DNA of 24,067 nt, taken from a virus. A program made the translations under genes and the position numbers. Each line of letters begins with the position of its first letter. Positions within the stretch are counted from its first letter, which is position 1. The DNA lies in the IMG/VR virus record IMGVR_UViG_3300034071_000568, positions 1 to 24,067 of that record; one strand, written 5' to 3'. The notes under the pieces are model-generated. The model was given only the letters and a program-made list of their open reading frames with translations. It was not told the DNA's origin and ran no database searches. Shown piece by piece: positions 1 through 7,735 of the stretch.

Positions 1-38
1 TTGATAAAGTTTGGGGTGATGGGGTTATCTATAGATCC

Positions 39-635
39 CTAAATCTCCCTAGCTAAAACTTCCTCTGCTTTCTTAGTTTTGTAGATGCGATCCATAAGAC
101 CAGTTTGCCCACCATTAATCCGCTTGGTAATCTCTTGGTAATTATCGGCATCAGCAAGGGCATTTAAAGCCTTTTTAGACCAAAAATGACCAGCAGATAG
201 GCAAGCATACTTAGGAGTTGTTAAAAGCTCAGGAAGGGCGATTAAATCAACTCCAAGGGCATTTCCTGTGTTCTTATAGTTTTCTTTGCCAGTAAGCTGA
301 AGAATCCCTCTACCTCTGTATTTCCAGCCATCACCATCTTCTAAATTGCCCATGCGCCCACCATAGACCTTATTAGCTATCTTCTCAGGGTTTCTAGCGC
401 ATTCCTGTGCAATCTCTAGAGTAGGAAATCTAGACCCCCAAATCCCCATTAAACCTTGTGCAGAATAGTTAAGGTTTTCTTCTAGGGCTTTAAAGTAATT
501 AGATTCATGGGCGCATTGTCCAATAAAGTGCGCCTGTCTTTTAACAGTATTAATCTCATATCTATCAAAGGTTTCTTGCAGGGCATCATACCAATTCTCA
601 TGGATGCCAATGGCTATAAGATGCTCACTATTCAT
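39..635 (-). CDS. Endolysin, glycoside hydrolase 19 type
   Basis: A 198-residue peptidoglycan-degrading lysozyme-like enzyme. Seen: QAHFIGQCAHES with likely catalytic E44, E53 in the following EENLNYSAQGL, VYGGRMGN, and the hallmark WKYRGRGILQLTGKENY (104-120). This is the GH19 chitinase-like endolysin pattern, which cuts the glycan strand of peptidoglycan in Gram-negative phages. There is no signal peptide or membrane anchor, so it depends on the holin, which it overlaps by eight bases. No wall-binding domain, as usual for phages of Gram-negative hosts. The stop codon is TAG at 41-39, with nothing recognisable in the last 38 bases. Confidence 0.94.
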   Translation of the reverse strand: MNSEHLIAIGIHENWYDALQETFDRYEINTVKRQAHFIGQCAHESNYFKALEENLNYSAQGLMGIWGSRFPTLEIAQECARNPEKIANKVYGGRMGNLEDGDGWKYRGRGILQLTGKENYKNTGNALGVDLIALPELLTTPKYACLSAGHFWSKKALNALADADNYQEITKRINGGQTGLMDRIYKTKKAEEVLAREI

Positions 636-1032
636 TTTTCTTAGCTTTCATCTCAATAATCTTCTCAGCAGTTCTACCGCCAAAATAGGCTAAAAATACA
701 ATCTGACCCCATTGCCCTAGCAACTGCACATAGTTTTGATTTGCATCATAGCCAAAAGCACTCATCATAGCGAATAAGAAATAAGCGCCAAAGATGGCAA
801 TAAGAGCCATTGGGCGAATATTTTTAGAAAGCCAACTGTCGCTAGACATATCCGCTTCCCATCTCTTAGTAATCTCTTGAGCTTCTGCAATATCGGCTTG
901 CATCTTAGCAAGCTCGCCTTCTTGCTGTAGCTTTACAAGCTCTAATTGAGCCTTAGCTTTAGCTTCAGGATCAGGAATTAGTTTGTCTATTAGCTTTGTG
1001 CCAATATCTAGAATAGCTGTTAAGGGGAACAT
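628..1032 (-). CDS. Holin, 3-TM (gene-transfer-release) type
   Basis: A 134-residue membrane protein. Seen: a short hydrophobic start (MFPLTAILDIG), an amphipathic helical stretch (23-60, KAKAQLELVKLQQEGELAKM), the motif SWLSKNIRPMALI (66-78), a membrane segment about 75-93 and another about 103-118 (WGQIVFLAYFGGRTAEKI). The SWLSKNIRP...FGGRT-x-EK pattern is that of the GTA/3-TM holin family. It has GGAAGG six bases before the ATG. It should make the inner-membrane holes that let the endolysin, which overlaps it by eight bases, reach the wall. Confidence 0.9.
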   Translation of the reverse strand: MFPLTAILDIGTKLIDKLIPDPEAKAKAQLELVKLQQEGELAKMQADIAEAQEITKRWEADMSSDSWLSKNIRPMALIAIFGAYFLFAMMSAFGYDANQNYVQLLGQWGQIVFLAYFGGRTAEKIIEMKAKKNE

Positions 1033-1035
1033 AAT

Positions 1036-1509
1036 TTACCTTCCATGATTAGCAAATTGACCATGATATTTTTCTCTAGCCATTGTTGCTACCAAATCAG
1101 CTAATTCAATATCATCAAAACCACCAATATGTTTAATTTTTTTGTTTATATGTAATTGAATAATCCATTTTTTATTTTGTTTATTCCAATGAACATTTTT
1201 AAATCCTGATTTATTTCTTTTAATTAAACCAACATTTTGTTGATTTGTAGATTCATTAGCATCTCGCAAATTATTAATATCATTTGAATAACCAAAAATA
1301 TGATCAACTTGTTTTGGAATATATCCATTAAACATACAAAATATTAATCTGTGCAAAAGATAAGTTTTGCCTTTGAATTGAACTCTAAAATATTTACCTT
1401 GTTTGCTTCCAGCCTTTTTTCCAATTAATTTTGGGAAATAATCATGATGTTTCCAATATAAATTGCCATCTTTATAGTCAAAGGTTTTTTTTATAACACT
1501 TTGTAACAT
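1036..1509 (-). CDS. HNH homing endonuclease with AP2 domain
   Basis: A 157-residue free-standing nuclease. Seen: an HNH_3-type core (about 45-95) with YLLHRLIF (H53), VDHIFGY with D69 and H70, N79-N80-LRDAN and the N-rich STNQQN, followed by an AP2-like DNA-binding part (about 101-156) with SGFKNVHWNKQNKKWIIQL, HIGGFDDIELA and YHGQFAN. This HNH-AP2 order is typical of mobile endonucleases of phages. Base composition stands out: the row from 1141 has 10 G/C in 60, against 27 in 60 at 661. It sits in the lysis region between a membrane protein and the holin, interrupting no gene, and was probably gained by transfer. Spacing to the holin is only three bases. Confidence 0.9.
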   Translation of the reverse strand: MLQSVIKKTFDYKDGNLYWKHHDYFPKLIGKKAGSKQGKYFRVQFKGKTYLLHRLIFCMFNGYIPKQVDHIFGYSNDINNLRDANESTNQQNVGLIKRNKSGFKNVHWNKQNKKWIIQLHINKKIKHIGGFDDIELADLVATMAREKYHGQFANHGR

Positions 1510-1961
1510 TATTTTTTAACTCCCCAAACTATGTAATATGAAATCCATGCTGCAACCAAAAAGCACCAAAACTGCACCGATCTAATTTTTGATAGTTCAG
1601 CATCAAAATAATCTTTGTCTGCTTTCTCTAACTTTTCAATCTCAATCTTAATATCTAAAAGTTTTTGCCATTCTTTAGTGCCATAAGCCTTAATAAAATC
1701 TACTCTTAATTTGTATTCCTCATCAGAAATCTTCTTTCTGTGTTTATATTCCTCTAGAGCTTTAAAAATTGCTCTTTCTTTCCTAAACTCTGCTTCCCTT
1801 CTTTCTCTGATCTTAGCTTGGGCGCTTTGCCTTGCTAGATCAACTGCTTCCTTTTGAACTTCTTCAATATTTTTTGCAATCTCTTTGCCAGCATCTCTAC
1901 CAGTTTTGATGCCTTCGCTGATGCCTTTAGCGCCAATAGATAGTCCAAGATCATCTGCCAT
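1509..1961 (-). CDS. Coiled-coil protein with C-terminal membrane anchor
   Basis: A 150-residue protein I do not recognise as a named family. Seen: a Gly/Lys-rich start MADDLGLSIGAKGISEGIKT, a long Glu/Lys/Arg-rich helical part (about 30-125) consistent with a coiled coil, and a single hydrophobic segment at about 129-147 (VQFWCFLVAAWISYYIVWGV) followed by two lysines. This is a tail-anchored membrane protein, most of it in the cytoplasm. No signal peptide, so it is not a normal inner spanin, although the helical-plus-anchor plan is similar. Position ahead of holin and endolysin suggests a role in lysis. It is AT-rich like the HNH gene that follows, with a one-base TAATG overlap. Confidence 0.75.
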   Translation of the reverse strand: MADDLGLSIGAKGISEGIKTGRDAGKEIAKNIEEVQKEAVDLARQSAQAKIRERREAEFRKERAIFKALEEYKHRKKISDEEYKLRVDFIKAYGTKEWQKLLDIKIEIEKLEKADKDYFDAELSKIRSVQFWCFLVAAWISYYIVWGVKK

Positions 1962-1993
1962 AATTTAAGAATGCTGTTCATAAGTATTAAGGT

Positions 1994-2022
1994 AGTTTAA
2001 AGGCTAAGATATTTACTATCAA
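1994..2022 (-). promoter_or_regulatory. Candidate sigma-70 promoter for the lysis genes
   Basis: On the minus strand TTGATA (2022-2017, five of six matches to TTGACA), 17 bases, then TAAACT (1999-1994, four of six to TATAAT). It lies in a 61 bp gap, the second longest in the window, before the coiled-coil membrane protein, about 30 bases upstream of its start. Read by eye only. Confidence 0.35.
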
Positions 2023-2808
2023 CTATTGTTGATTTTTAACTAAAAGTAATTGAAAGTAAGATGAAACTTTTTCATTATCTGTAGAAGATGTAGCTGTAGC
2101 AGAGATGCAAGATCCTGACTGTAAGCTAATGGGATAATCAAAATAAAAATCTACTTTCCCTGAACTAAAAGTTACTATGGATGAGGTATGAATTACATTT
2201 TGTGGATCTCTATATTTAAGCCTACCAGTTATATTTTTTGAAGCCTGAGTTGCGCCACAGGATAATGATCCTGATATTAGATAACCTGTGTAATCTAATG
2301 GAATTGTGTAATGTCCAATTAAAGAGCCATTCTCTGTAGCAAGGATATGCCCATAAATAACAGCAGGAACTCCGCCTGTAACTGTGCCTGTGCCAATAGA
2401 TATATTGCCTTCATTGTGTGTTGCAGAGCCAACAGAAGTTACTAAAGCAGATTGAATTTCTGTGTATGTATGAATTGTATTAACAGAAGTTTGCCCATTC
2501 AGAGTTACTGTTTCCGATACTTCATTACCTGTAGAGTTAATACCTAGAATAGAAACAGTTCTAGCACCAACTCCAGCAGATGTATCTAAAGTGCTTGTAG
2601 ATGATACTTTCATTATTGTTGGTGAACTAGCATGAGCATAAAGTCCACCAGCAGTCCAAATAGTTTCTTCTGTATTGGCATCAATATCAGGGTTATATCC
2701 AAAAATATGCCTAATTTGATGCCCTCTGATTTGCCCTCTAGCTACTTGGAGTTCAAATGCTTCTGTCTTATTCCATTTGGATAAGGAATCATTTACTTGT
2801 AGATTCAT
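2023..2808 (-). CDS. Conserved phage protein, probable virion component
   Basis: A 261-residue protein without a named function. Seen: an N-terminal RGQIRGHQIRHIFGYNPDID followed by TEETIWTAGGLYAHASSPTI, then a VSSTSTLDTSAGVGARTVSI segment, a Thr/Val/Gly-rich middle, and HYTIPLDYTGYLISGSLSCG toward the C-terminal third, finishing with a YFDYPISLQSGSCISATATS stretch. The FGxNPDID...EETIWxxGG...(S)P(T) and Y-T-I-P-x-x-(Y/K)-T-G-Y motifs belong to a family common in phages of aquatic bacteria near tail and lysis genes. Beta-rich and lacking membrane segments, so a fibre or baseplate-like virion protein is likely. It is unusual that it lies between two membrane proteins of the lysis region. Confidence 0.72.
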   Translation of the reverse strand: MNLQVNDSLSKWNKTEAFELQVARGQIRGHQIRHIFGYNPDIDANTEETIWTAGGLYAHASSPTIMKVSSTSTLDTSAGVGARTVSILGINSTGNEVSETVTLNGQTSVNTIHTYTEIQSALVTSVGSATHNEGNISIGTGTVTGGVPAVIYGHILATENGSLIGHYTIPLDYTGYLISGSLSCGATQASKNITGRLKYRDPQNVIHTSSIVTFSSGKVDFYFDYPISLQSGSCISATATSSTDNEKVSSYFQLLLVKNQQ

Positions 2809-3017
2809 TTTCTAATAAATAAATCTGCAAGGTAAGTAATAAAACCACCGCCTACAGAAGCTACACCCATTAGCGCCCAAAGAGAACCTTTTGATCTTTC
2901 AGCCATAGCAAGGAGCTTTTTAATATCAATCTCCATAGTATCCATCTTCTTTTCCATTGCTTCTACTTGTGCAACTAATTTGCCATAGCGAAACTCATCA
3001 AAAAATTCATCTGCCAT
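2805..3017 (-). CDS. Small membrane protein, XhlA/holin-like
   Basis: A 70-residue protein with a charged helical N-terminus (VAQVEAMEKKMDTMEIDIKK, likely coiled coil, about 14-40) and one membrane segment at about 46-66 (LWALMGVASVGGGFITYLAD), ending in RK. This is the layout of XhlA-type lysis accessory proteins and of some single-span holins. A ribosome site AAAGGTG lies upstream. It overlaps the following gene by four bases. It may assist the 3-TM holin; alternatively it is a virion membrane-contact protein. Confidence 0.7.
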   Translation of the reverse strand: MADEFFDEFRYGKLVAQVEAMEKKMDTMEIDIKKLLAMAERSKGSLWALMGVASVGGGFITYLADLFIRK

Positions 3018-3019
3018 AA

Positions 3020-3193
3020 TTACACCTTTTTGCGAATAGTCTTTTTAACAGCAGGCTTTTTAGTTGCAGGCTTTTTTCTAGCTACTGTGCGCTTTGGCTT
3101 TTCGCATTCTAGTTCTTGAATAAAAGAATTCCAATTAAAAGTTATCTTTTTGGTATAACCAAGTTTATCCATTACCCAATCAATAATAAACAT
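3020..3193 (-). CDS. 57-residue lysine-rich small protein
   Basis: A short gene that fills an apparent 170 bp gap. ATG at 3191-3193 overlaps the preceding TGA as TGATG and its TAA (3022-3020) lies two bases before the next ATG. Seen: an N-terminal hydrophobic and aromatic half beginning MFIIDWVMDKLGYTKK, then from residue 32 a basic tail in which 13 of 26 residues are Lys or Arg, with KKPATKKPAVKK repeats that recall histone H1-like or other nucleic-acid-binding tails. Its last codons carry the AAAGGTG ribosome site for the next gene. Frame, tight coupling at both ends and sensible composition argue it is real. Role unknown. Confidence 0.75.
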   Translation of the reverse strand: MFIIDWVMDKLGYTKKITFNWNSFIQELECEKPKRTVARKKPATKKPAVKKTIRKKV

Positions 3194-3384
3194 CATGGCA
3201 AAGTCGCTATAAACGCATCAGCCTGTTCTTGTGTCATCACATTCCCATCGGCATCTTGCAGTTCTGCACCAGCTAAGACTTCTTTTTTGAAATTAGCAAA
3301 ATCAGAATTGGCTGGTTCAAAAGGAATCCAAGCACCATCGCTTAGTCTTTTAACTTTTTTTATATCTTGAAATAGTTCGTACAT
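3193..3384 (-). CDS. Small fibre-associated protein
   Basis: A 63-residue protein. Seen: MYELFQDIKKVKRLSDGAWI, PFEPANSDFANFKKEVLAGA and a final GNVMTQEQADAFIATLP. The I-P-F-D/E-P-A-N-x-D-(Y/F)-x-x-(F/Y)-K/Q-x-(W/V)-L/V pattern is common in small genes that follow phage tail fibre genes (XkdW or fibre assembly chaperone-like). It starts with AAGGTG just upstream and its TGA overlaps the next ATG (TGATG). Function not proven; a fibre folding or attachment helper is possible. Confidence 0.75.
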   Translation of the reverse strand: MYELFQDIKKVKRLSDGAWIPFEPANSDFANFKKEVLAGAELQDADGNVMTQEQADAFIATLP

Positions 3385-3393
3385 ATTTACACC

Positions 3394-4818
3394 TTATAGT
3401 TCAATTGCGGCTGTTGCACCACCCAACCACCAATTAGTTGTAGTGCCAAGTGGTACTGCTGAATTGTCAATCATTACAAATTCTGTTGAGCTACCTAATG
3501 CCCTTGCGTTTGCACTATCTATAGTAGCAGTATTCCATTGTCCTGCTGTGCCACCAACTCTATCATTGAATAAAGTAACAGCTGGAGAAGCACGCATTGT
3601 TACTGGAAATTTCCAAATGGTTGATGGATTTATTGTATTAACTGAATAACCAAAATAATAACTAGTTCCTAGTCCATTAGCAGGCGCTACAGTTTGAGGA
3701 AATGTTTTTGCGTAATATCGTTGGCAAAGCTGTAGTTCTGTCGTGTAAGGTCTGTAATCAAAGCTAGTAGCTGTAGAGCCTACCTCAAGCTGAACTCCTG
3801 TGATGTAGAAAGTTGCTCCGTTTGTGCCGACTACGGATGTTGCTCCAGTTGCTGAAAATGCTCTAGTTGCTGTCCAAGCACCAGCCGTTCCGCTTTCAGT
3901 TGTACCAGCACCCAACGCAAAACCTACTTGTATGCCGATTCCGTTATTTGTTAACCAAGTTCCGCTAGTATCACCAGCGATAGTAATTGATTTTTGTTCC
4001 CAAGTATTAGCGGAAGATATTGTATAAGTGTATGGATAATTTCTAGAGTTGCCTGAGTTATTTAAAGCACCGCCAAAAGTTGCTGGATAAGTTAGTCCAC
4101 TAGAACGCACCCAAAAACTTAGGGTGATAGTCTTAGCGTTAGCAGTACCCCATGCCAAATCTCCTACATTTAGTCCCTCTATTTCATGTAGTAGAGAAAA
4201 CCAATTTGCTGTTGGGACTGTGTAAGCAGATAAAGAAGTTACACCTAAGTAATTAGTAAATCCTGCTGGTGGGGTTACAGAACCAGCATTTTGTTGAATA
4301 CTTAATTTTCCTGTTTCGCCACCACCAATAGAAATAGCAAATCTATCTAAAGTGTATTGTCCGTTAGTTGGAGTAACACTAGCACCAGCATTACGCTGGT
4401 CAATCACCATCGCACCATTGATGATGCGGTTTTTTAATCCTGTATATTGAGCAGCAGAAGAAAGTTTTGCTGGAGAAACAGAAGCATCAACTAATTGAGT
4501 TGCATTAATAGTTTTATTGGTTAGTGTTTGTGAATCTGAAGTTCCTACTATATCTCCTGTAGGAAGTGTTTTAGCACCAACTCCACTTGTAACATCAGCA
4601 GATTGATCTAAAGTAACAATAGAGATCCAAGCATCATTATCTTCATTGCGAATCTTCAGAATATTGTTAGTTGTATCATACCAAAGCTGATTAGCAAATG
4701 GGCTAGAAGGGGCTGAAGCTCCTGAAGAAGTAGATCCTAATGCTTGTAGCGCATTGTTTAGATCTGATCTGAAGGCTGGAAAGCCTTGATTGTCTATTGT
4801 AAAGTCATGCTGGCTCAA
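3394..4818 (-). CDS. Tail fibre / receptor-binding protein
   Basis: A 474-residue fibre-like protein. Seen: MSQHDFTIDNQGFPAFRSDL, ANQLWYDTTNNILKIRNEDN, LTNKTINATQL, then GLKNRIINGAMVIDQRNAGA (129-148), TLDRFAISIGGGE, LLHEIEGLNVGDLAW, ITLSFWVRSS, FYITGVQLEVGSTATSFDYR and CQRYYAKTFP. The R(I)INGAM-DQR...YTLDRF...VQLE-G...F-(D)YRPY...CQRYY set is a hallmark of fibre and carbohydrate-binding proteins of phages from many environments. The start is TTG at 4816-4818 with GGAG seven bases upstream (4826-4829 on the complement); the ATG further in is out of frame. It follows the J-like gene after 10 bases, so it may attach to the tip. Confidence 0.9.
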   Translation of the reverse strand: MSQHDFTIDNQGFPAFRSDLNNALQALGSTSSGASAPSSPFANQLWYDTTNNILKIRNEDNDAWISIVTLDQSADVTSGVGAKTLPTGDIVGTSDSQTLTNKTINATQLVDASVSPAKLSSAAQYTGLKNRIINGAMVIDQRNAGASVTPTNGQYTLDRFAISIGGGETGKLSIQQNAGSVTPPAGFTNYLGVTSLSAYTVPTANWFSLLHEIEGLNVGDLAWGTANAKTITLSFWVRSSGLTYPATFGGALNNSGNSRNYPYTYTISSANTWEQKSITIAGDTSGTWLTNNGIGIQVGFALGAGTTESGTAGAWTATRAFSATGATSVVGTNGATFYITGVQLEVGSTATSFDYRPYTTELQLCQRYYAKTFPQTVAPANGLGTSYYFGYSVNTINPSTIWKFPVTMRASPAVTLFNDRVGGTAGQWNTATIDSANARALGSSTEFVMIDNSAVPLGTTTNWWLGGATAAIEL

Positions 4819-4829
4819 TTTAATTCTCC
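4816..4829 (-). promoter_or_regulatory. Ribosome binding site and TTG start of the tail fibre gene
   Basis: GGAG (4829-4826), a seven-base spacer, then TTG (4818-4816). The frame it opens starts with SQHDFTIDNQG, the usual fibre N-terminus. The only ATG close by, at 4809-4807, is in another frame, which leaves TTG as the supported start. Confidence 0.75.
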
Positions 4830-7735
4830 TAGGTTACTAATTCTCCATATCCTTTGGCTACATAATCAAAGGTGCGACTGACCACAGTTCCGCCTGAATT
4901 CTTAAATCTAATTGTAAAGCCTGAAGCTGATTTTGTGGGTATTTCATAGAAATCACCTTGCTGTAAATTCTGCGCCATGATACCAATAGAAGGCGATACT
5001 TTGAATGATGGGCTAAAGATTACAGCATATCCACCTGATCCAGTTCCGCTTACCAAATCATTATCTCCAATAACCCTATCAGGCATATCTACAGTTACAG
5101 AAAGGCTTTGAATAACTGGAGTTGATGCCCCTGATGTAGAAGTCATTAAAGCCTTAAATTTAAGACCTCTAGCCTTGTAATCTCCTACATAGAACTTGCG
5201 CCAATCTGACCAAGTTACAGGAGAACTATTAGGATCATCATCTGTAACCGAAACATATAGTTCTACATTTGTATCACCATAAGTATTTGGATCACCATCA
5301 AACAAGCCTTCTCGATCATCAAAATTGACAGTTACATCATCAAACAGATTTACATAATCATTGCGCCCTACAACTATATTTGATGTAACTCTGCTTGTAT
5401 AAACATCTCCAAGATCAACTACATTGTAGAAGTAGTAAGTTCCCTCAGTTGAGATAAAGCCACCACCACCATCAAAATCACCATCTCGATCATCAAACAA
5501 GCCAGTAGCATCATCAAAATCAATAGAAGTATCTAAAACTAAATAACCAAATTCATTAACATTACATTCTACTTTTTGACCTAAGAATGATGGAGATTCT
5601 GTAACAGTTTCTACTACATTTAGATCTTTAATATTTTGAATGATTGCAGTAACTTCAGCAGGAGCAATAGATTCATTCCCTAGCTTATCAATGGCTTTAA
5701 TGAAATAAGTCCCTGTCATGGCTGGTGCTACTGCAAACACAGCAGGGCGAGCTACCTTAGCAATCAAATCTATAGAATTAGAATAAGTTGCGCCTGTAGT
5801 TTCTGATGAATGCCTAATCCGATAATGCGATAAATCTAAATCAGGAACAGCAATCCAACTCAAATAAGCCTGTGCGCCTACTATATTTATATCAAAGCCA
5901 GTTACATTCTGTGGGGGCGCAGTCTTACCAACCACTACATAGTTTGCTGTAGTGTATGCAGATTTAACATTAAATGAATTAATTGTTCTTGCTCTTACAT
6001 TGTATAAAGCGCCATCTACTGCATTAGGAAGCTCAAATCTAGTTCCTGATCCCTGACCTAATGCGATATAAGTTGTATCTGTTGATAATTTTGCTTCTAC
6101 CTCATATCTATCTTGGAAGGTATTTGTTCCAGCAATATCTACTATTAAAGTAGTTTGCACAGTTTCAGCAATAATTGTTAAGGTATCAGAAACAAAAACA
6201 CCGCATGGATTAACAGTAAAAGGATCAGGAAGGTTTGTATTTGGCGCAAAATCTACAGTAGTTTGCTCTCCACTATTCCAATCATATACCTGAGATGCAG
6301 TTTCTCTTAAAGTTAGATTGACTACTGGAACAGAGTTTTGACCTTCTGAAGCTACAGTAAATTCCCAATCTAGAACTTCAAATATCTTATTACTCCACCC
6401 ATATCTAGGGAAGTTTACAAAAACATTATCACCAGCTTGAACCTCAAATGCATTTAGTTTGCATGGCACATTAAACACAATCTGCTGTCTAGACTTTTCT
6501 AATTCTATCTTTGCAAGCCTTTGGCAAGTAGCAGAAGAAGTAGTAAATGAATACTCTATATCTTTCCAAATCTGTTCTCCATCCTGATTTGTATAAGTAT
6601 TGTTTTCTACAGATGGGAAGCTAGTAGGCTGATAAAGAGCAGTAGGCTCAGAATACAAGCCCTTAACTGCATTAAATATATCTCTGCGACTTTGTGAAGC
6701 CTGCATAGTTACAGAGCCAGCAATAATATCTTCTGATATGGTTACTGTAGGTGTTCTATAAGTTGCAACCTTAATAACCCATTTACCCCCTGAATAGGTA
6801 AGAATACCACCACAGGAAGTAAGCATTTTAGATAGAACATCTTTGGGCTTCTCAGAGCTTACATAAGTTCCATTAAGGGTATATCTTTTTTCTGTTCCGC
6901 TTGGATTTAGGTTTACATTCTCATCACAAATATTTGCAGCACTTATAAAGGATGCTTCATCTATCTCAGTAGATTTAGCACCAAGTCCAAAATCAGCATC
7001 TAAAAGATAATCTCTAATGCAAAGTGCTGAGTTATTAGAATAAGCAGTTGTAGAAGTTCTTGGATCATAAACCCTCTTACCTCTAACAATGGCTGTAATG
7101 TTTGGCAAGCCCTGTGGGAATACATTGGCATCATAGACCATCTTAGATGCTAATGCAGATATGCCTTTAAATTGAAATGCTGATGCAGATGTGCCTGATA
7201 GGAATGGCAAAGCAGTTTGATTATCTGTGCCTAAGAACCAATTAAAAGAAACAGCAGTAGCGCTTCCTTTATAAGTTCCTACATAGGCATTACCTGAAAG
7301 AGTTAATACCACCTCTGTATCATTTACATAAACTTTTTGAACTGAATCAATTTGATGCCCTGATATTGCTTGAACTATGTGCATAGTTTCATTTTTTGCG
7401 CCACTAGCTTCCATAAATAGAACTGTGCCACCTACCCTAGTTTCACCATAGACAACCCTAGCATTTCCAGCAGGCTCTCTCTTGGAAACAATTTGACCCT
7501 GTAATTGACTGCCAATATCAAAGGTTTGCCCTTGTAATTGGGTAGATGTCATTAGCTGTGAAGCTGTCGCTGCAACTGCTGTAGTAAGAGCAGCCATAGC
7601 GACAAATGAACCCATACCGCCAGCTAAAGTTGTTGCAGATAACAGTCCTAATGAAGCACCACCTGTATAGACTACCGCAGCAACCGCAGCAGCTACTACT
7701 ACTGCTCTAAAGACTGCGCCAAAGCTAAATCCCAT
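4829..7735 (-). CDS. J-like tail tip / host specificity protein
   Basis: A 968-residue tail tip protein, the largest here. Seen: an Ala/Gly-rich hydrophobic N-terminus (8-65), IVSKREPAGNARVVYGETRV (82-101), MHIVQAISGH (118-127), the GISALASKMVYDANVFP stretch (191-207), a KPKDVLSKMLTSCGGIL segment (296-312), two fibronectin type III-like domains (about 505-600 and 605-702), then a beta-rich region. The first half matches the phage tail J/Tip_J fold. Residues 740-755 and 798-813 carry triplets of FD every seven residues, a pattern shared with the repeat-rich protein near the portal. The C-terminus probably contacts the fibre or receptor. Known: J proteins set host range in lambda-type phages. 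Confidence 0.93.
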   Translation of the reverse strand: MGFSFGAVFRAVVVAAAVAAVVYTGGASLGLLSATTLAGGMGSFVAMAALTTAVAATASQLMTSTQLQGQTFDIGSQLQGQIVSKREPAGNARVVYGETRVGGTVLFMEASGAKNETMHIVQAISGHQIDSVQKVYVNDTEVVLTLSGNAYVGTYKGSATAVSFNWFLGTDNQTALPFLSGTSASAFQFKGISALASKMVYDANVFPQGLPNITAIVRGKRVYDPRTSTTAYSNNSALCIRDYLLDADFGLGAKSTEIDEASFISAANICDENVNLNPSGTEKRYTLNGTYVSSEKPKDVLSKMLTSCGGILTYSGGKWVIKVATYRTPTVTISEDIIAGSVTMQASQSRRDIFNAVKGLYSEPTALYQPTSFPSVENNTYTNQDGEQIWKDIEYSFTTSSATCQRLAKIELEKSRQQIVFNVPCKLNAFEVQAGDNVFVNFPRYGWSNKIFEVLDWEFTVASEGQNSVPVVNLTLRETASQVYDWNSGEQTTVDFAPNTNLPDPFTVNPCGVFVSDTLTIIAETVQTTLIVDIAGTNTFQDRYEVEAKLSTDTTYIALGQGSGTRFELPNAVDGALYNVRARTINSFNVKSAYTTANYVVVGKTAPPQNVTGFDINIVGAQAYLSWIAVPDLDLSHYRIRHSSETTGATYSNSIDLIAKVARPAVFAVAPAMTGTYFIKAIDKLGNESIAPAEVTAIIQNIKDLNVVETVTESPSFLGQKVECNVNEFGYLVLDTSIDFDDATGLFDDRDGDFDGGGGFISTEGTYYFYNVVDLGDVYTSRVTSNIVVGRNDYVNLFDDVTVNFDDREGLFDGDPNTYGDTNVELYVSVTDDDPNSSPVTWSDWRKFYVGDYKARGLKFKALMTSTSGASTPVIQSLSVTVDMPDRVIGDNDLVSGTGSGGYAVIFSPSFKVSPSIGIMAQNLQQGDFYEIPTKSASGFTIRFKNSGGTVVSRTFDYVAKGYGELVT

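Noticed and set aside
2018-2033. Inverted repeat ATCAAC-TATT-GTTGAT followed by T on the plus strand, a possible terminator
   Set aside because: The T-run is on the wrong strand for the transcribed direction and the stem is AT-rich; it also overlaps the coding end of the 261-residue protein.
2560-2620. Similarity between DTSAGVGARTV in the 261-residue protein and DVTSGVGAKTL in the tail fibre
   Set aside because: A short low-complexity match of a few residues; not enough to claim a shared domain.
3116-3370. Plus-strand open frames such as this one, and those at 3443-3649, 9297-9509, 13649-14322 and 16197-16499
   Set aside because: They lie opposite well-supported minus-strand genes, lack family motifs and ribosome sites, and look like antisense shadows.
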